A stretch of 15,922 bases of DNA, from the NCBI GenBank assembly GCA_964519095.1, contig CAZFHV010000068.1:1-15922 (forward strand), in the 5' to 3' direction. The translations under genes and the position numbers were made by a program. Below, one piece after another: positions 14,163 through 15,922 of this stretch. Origin of the DNA: JAEHCY01 sp964519095. GTDB taxonomy: Bacteria > Pseudomonadota > Gammaproteobacteria > Chromatiales > Chromatiaceae. Numbering within the stretch: the stretch's first letter is position 1; the number at the start of each line of letters is the position of its first letter. The notes beneath the pieces were generated by a model. It saw nothing but the letters and a program-made list of their open reading frames with translations, was not told the origin of the DNA and did no database searches.

Positions 14163-14758
14163 GGGGCATCACCACCCTCGACCTGATCCGCCACGGCGAG
14201 CCCTTGGGCGGGCAGCGCTATCGCGGCCACCGGGACGACCCCCTGAGCGACCACGGCTGGGAGCAGATGTGGACGGCGGTGCGCAACCCCGCCCCCTGGG
14301 AGGAGATCGTCACCTCGCCGCTACGACGCTGCAACGAGTTCGCCCATCGACTGGGCGACCAGCTCCGCGTGCCCGTCAGCATCGAGCCCCGGCTGCGGGA
14401 GGTCTCCTTCGGGTCCTGGGAGGGCCACACCGCCGAGGAGCTGCGCCGGGCGGACCCCGAGCTCCTGGCCCGTTCTTACCGCGACCCCGTCCACCAGCGC
14501 CCGGCGGACGCGGAGCCCCTGGCGGGGTTTCGCGAGCGGGTCTTCGCCGCCTTCACCGACCTCATGAACCGTCACCAGGGTCGGCATCTCCTGGTGGTGA
14601 CCCATGCCGGGGTGATGCGCGCCATGCTGGCCTATGTGCTCAATGCCCCCCTGGAGACCCTCTACCGGGTGCACGTGGACAACGCCAGTCTCACCCGGGT
14701 CCAGCAGACCCCCGAACGGCCCCTGAGCCTGATCTTCCACGGCCGCCGGGGGCTGTGA
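14159..14758 (+). CDS. Histidine phosphatase family protein (phosphoglycerate mutase/CobC-like)
   Basis: This 199-residue cytosolic protein has the phosphohistidine nucleophile in TLDLIRHGEP (6-15; Arg11, His12). SPLRRC (53-58) follows, then the acid region LREVSFGSWEG (79-89) and the second catalytic histidine in VVTHAGVMRAML (146-157; His149). REVSFGSWEG is shared with alpha-ribazole phosphatases (CobC), which remove the phosphate from the cobalamin lower-ligand nucleoside. General sugar or nucleotide phosphatases of this superfamily look similar, so the substrate is open. The GTG start at 14159 overlaps the ampE stop by 4 nt, and no other start fits. The neighbour AmpE is a CbiB relative, which makes the CobC resemblance worth noting. 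No other cobalamin genes are present here. Confidence 0.88.
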   Translation: MRGITTLDLIRHGEPLGGQRYRGHRDDPLSDHGWEQMWTAVRNPAPWEEIVTSPLRRCNEFAHRLGDQLRVPVSIEPRLREVSFGSWEGHTAEELRRADPELLARSYRDPVHQRPADAEPLAGFRERVFAAFTDLMNRHQGRHLLVVTHAGVMRAMLAYVLNAPLETLYRVHVDNASLTRVQQTPERPLSLIFHGRRGL

Positions 14759-14837
14759 GCCGCCGCACGGCCCGCCCAATCCCCGCAAGGACCTCTGTGC
14801 TCCGGGTCGCGAGACCCCGGCGCGAGCAGATCCCCAA

Positions 14838-15317
14838 ATGACCCCCGCCATTCTCCTCGCCCGGCGCGCCGGGATCCCCTTCGAGGTGCGCGAGTACGCC
14901 CACGACCCCGCCTGTGCCTCCTACGGGCTGGAGGCGGCACAGGCCCTCGGCGTGGAGCCAGAGCGGGTCTTCAAGACCCTGCTGGTGGCGGTCAACGAAG
15001 ACCGGCGCACCCTGGCGGTCGGTGTGGTCCCGGTGGGCGGTCAGCTCGACCTCAAGGCCATGGCGGCGGCCCTCGGCGCCAAGAAGCTCGCCATGGCCGA
15101 CCCCCAGGACGCGGAGCGGGCCACCGGCTATCTGGTGGGTGGCATCAGCCCTCTGGGGCAGAAACGGCGGCTCCCAACGGTGCTCGACAGCTCCGCCGCC
15201 CGATTCCCCACCATCCTGGTGAGCGCCGGCCGGCGGGGATTGGAGATCGAGCTCGCGCCCCTGGACCTCGCGCGGCTCACCGCCGCCCGCCTGGCGCCCA
15301 TTGCGAGGGTACGTTAG
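14838..15317 (+). CDS. ybaK: Cys-tRNA(Pro) deacylase YbaK (EbsC)
   Basis: YbaK is a trans-editing enzyme that removes cysteine wrongly attached to tRNA-Pro. The 159 residues match the E. coli length and sequence nearly throughout: MTPAILLARRAGIPFEVREY (1-20), FKTLLVAVN with the essential Lys46, VPVGGQLDLKAMAAALGAKK, TGYLVGGISPLGQKRRLP and RRGLEIELAP. It follows the phosphatase gene by 79 nt in the same direction. That gap holds only a weak hairpin with CCGGGT and ACCCCGG arms (about 14802-14820). The ribosome binding site is weak (GAGCAG). It may share the ampD transcript or have its own promoter; no clear promoter is visible. Confidence 0.96.
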   Translation: MTPAILLARRAGIPFEVREYAHDPACASYGLEAAQALGVEPERVFKTLLVAVNEDRRTLAVGVVPVGGQLDLKAMAAALGAKKLAMADPQDAERATGYLVGGISPLGQKRRLPTVLDSSAARFPTILVSAGRRGLEIELAPLDLARLTAARLAPIARVR

Positions 15318-15499
15318 CGGACCAAGAGCAGCGTGGATTCGCGGCCCGTCGCGAGTTGCAGCAACTTTGATGAAGCCCGAAGATATTGACAGGACAAGGG
15401 CCTGCGCTTGGAAGCTTCCGGCAGACTTATGGACTCACGCGCCTGCGATTGCCGCAATAGATGCAGGGACGCGGGTACCATTCGACTACTGCAAGTCAA
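15318..15499. other. Intergenic region before tRNA-Ser; base composition changes
   Basis: This stretch separates ybaK from the tRNA. Its GC content drops visibly from about 15340 on. It contains a short open frame (15370-15513) but no clear promoter for the tRNA: TTGCCG at 15449-15454 and TACCAT at 15476-15481 are 21 nt apart, which is too wide. A short palindrome, AGTTGC-A-GCAACT (15354-15366), has too small a loop to be a good terminator. Confidence 0.6.
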
Positions 15500-15513
15500 G
15501 GAGAGGTGGCTGA
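15370..15513 (+). CDS. Doubtful short ORF running into tRNA-Ser (47 aa)
   Basis: An ATG frame reads MKPEDIDRTRACAWKLPADL, then WTHAPAIAAIDAGTRVPFDY and CKSRRGG, and stops inside the tRNA gene. I do not recognise it. The peptide has an ordinary, protein-like composition, but its codons (AGG, ACA, TTA, AGA, ATA) are unlike those of the neighbouring genes. There is no ribosome binding site before the ATG, and the last 4-5 codons belong to the tRNA. It may be the remnant of a transferred gene cut off at the tRNA, or chance. Confidence 0.2.
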   Translation: MKPEDIDRTRACAWKLPADLWTHAPAIAAIDAGTRVPFDYCKSRRGG

Positions 15514-15587
15514 GTGGCCTAAAGCGGCGGTCTTGAAAACCGTTGGGGGGTGACCCCCCGTGGGTTCGAATCCCACCCTCTCCGCCA
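15500..15587 (+). tRNA. tRNA-Ser (anticodon UGA)
   Basis: This 88-base gene has the acceptor stem GGAGAGG (15500-15506) paired with CCTCTCC (15577-15583), discriminator G (15584) and an encoded CCA (15585-15587). The anticodon loop CTTGAAA is closed by CGGT/ACCG and gives TGA at 15534-15536, reading UCA-type serine codons. A long variable arm with six G and six C around TGA, as expected for a class II tRNA, is followed by the GTGGG-TTCGAAT-CCCAC T arm. The gene lies alone at the edge of the GC-rich block. Confidence 0.98.
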
Positions 15588-15634
15588 AGCCACATCAAGC
15601 ACTTACACACATCATCGTACCGGACGATTGCACC

Positions 15635-15643
15635 CTGTAAACC
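15635..15643 (+). repeat. Left copy of a 9-bp target-site duplication
   Basis: CTGTAAACC here is repeated exactly at 15802-15810, immediately outside the two inverted repeats of the MITE-like element. Nine bases is a common duplication length for several transposon families. Confidence 0.7.
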
Positions 15644-15801
15644 CATCTCGTTATACACAAGTCTGGGGACGCTGCAATTTCAAAGAGTTACAGAATGTCT
15701 TCCGCCCAACCGTCGCGACCCGCACGCGATGAAAATCAACGAGTTGCGAGTTCGCCTAAGCCGCGGAGGCGCCATTCAGTGGAGATGTGTGTAACGAGAT
15801 G
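15644..15801. mobile_element. MITE-like element, 158 bp, non-autonomous
   Basis: The left end, CATCTCGTTATACACA (15644-15659), is matched at 15 of 16 positions by the reverse complement of the right end (15786-15801, read as CATCTCGTTACACACA). The 126 bases inside carry no transposase or any other recognisable gene. The perfect 9-bp repeat CTGTAAACC directly abuts both ends. Terminal inverted repeats, a target duplication and no coding capacity are the marks of a miniature inverted-repeat transposable element. I do not recognise the ends as those of a known IS family, and the partner transposase is not in the window. Confidence 0.65.
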
Positions 15802-15810
15802 CTGTAAACC
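15802..15810 (+). repeat. Right copy of the 9-bp target-site duplication
   Basis: CTGTAAACC is identical to 15635-15643 and abuts the right inverted repeat. The next base (C) is also shared with the first base of the left inverted repeat, so the direct repeat could be counted as 10 bp. Confidence 0.7.
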
Positions 15811-15922
15811 CGCGCTAGCCCGCATAGAACTCAACATCAGGTAGACGGCAGGGCAAACGCATCAGAAAATTACGATAAACTACTGGAAAGGACATGAGAT
15901 AACATCTGCAACATACTGAAGA

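Larger units (their letters stand above)
15588..15922. other. Lower-GC region without genes, downstream of tRNA-Ser
   Basis: These 335 bases are visibly poorer in GC than the rest (roughly 45-50 % by eye, against ~70 %). Short open frames exist, but none has a ribosome binding site or a recognisable product. The only clear structure is the MITE-like element at 15644-15801. A short inverted repeat, ATCGT-ACCGG-ACGAT (about 15614-15628), lies just after the tRNA but has no U tract. Confidence 0.7.

Noticed and set aside
14802..14820. CCGGGT-CGCGAG-ACCCCGG hairpin as a terminator between the phosphatase gene and ybaK
   Set aside because: The stem is short and imperfect, and no U tract follows.
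15354..15366. AGTTGC-A-GCAACT as a terminator for ybaK
   Set aside because: As an RNA hairpin it leaves only about four stem pairs with a minimal loop, and only three T follow.
15543..15794. Open frame starting inside tRNA-Ser and crossing the MITE-like element
   Set aside because: It begins within the tRNA variable arm, has no ribosome binding site and no recognisable protein features.
1..15922. CRISPR array, rRNA genes, riboswitches, toxin-antitoxin pairs
   Set aside because: No regularly spaced short repeats, rRNA-like sequence, recognisable aptamer motifs or paired small genes were seen on either strand.

Overview
The window is a GC-rich stretch (about 70 % GC by eye) of a gammaproteobacterial chromosome. 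This rests on the LPS core genes (waaA, hldE), the ampD-ampE pair, nadC and ybaK, whose proteins align well with the E. coli ones I know. A small phasin implies polyhydroxyalkanoate storage. I cannot name the genus; a purple-sulfur or related Chromatiales-type lineage would fit, but that is inference.

Layout. (1) Positions 1-480 are a mosaic of decayed sequence. It holds a ~130 bp direct repeat, each copy carrying what looks like a piece of the C-terminal region of a type I restriction subunit (HsdR) on the minus strand. Between the copies lies a possible C-terminal remnant of a TauE/SafE-type membrane protein. (2) Positions 501-982 are a self-contained phasin gene with promoter, palindromic operator-like site and terminator. 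(3) Positions 8849-1029 (minus strand) are a tight seven-gene cluster: ispH, a GT9 heptosyltransferase, two GT4 glycosyltransferases, a polysaccharide deacetylase, hldE and waaA. Genes overlap or lie 5-40 nt apart, so they probably form one transcript for LPS core assembly headed by an isoprenoid gene. A 10-N assembly gap interrupts waaA. (4) Positions 8896-11638 (plus strand) are a two-gene unit: a Ycf46-like AAA+ ATPase and an EgtB-like protein whose three expected iron ligands are all substituted. (5) nadC (minus) converges on that unit, with a REP-like palindrome in between. (6) Positions 12688-15317 (plus strand) carry ampD, ampE and a histidine phosphatase, coupled by 4-nt overlaps, followed by ybaK. 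(7) Positions 15318-15922 hold tRNA-Ser(UGA) in visibly lower-GC, largely gene-free DNA. Just downstream is a 158 bp MITE-like element with 16 bp terminal inverted repeats (15/16 match) and a perfect 9 bp flanking duplication.

The genes serve envelope building (LPS core, recycling of peptidoglycan through AmpD), cofactor and isoprenoid supply (NadC, IspH), translation fidelity (YbaK, tRNA-Ser) and carbon storage (phasin). The least explained unit is the AAA+ ATPase paired with the iron-ligand-less EgtB-like protein. The least explained DNA structures are the MITE-like element and the duplicated restriction-gene debris. Four genes appear to start at TTG behind good ribosome binding sites. I saw no CRISPR array, rRNA, intact transposase or prophage gene.
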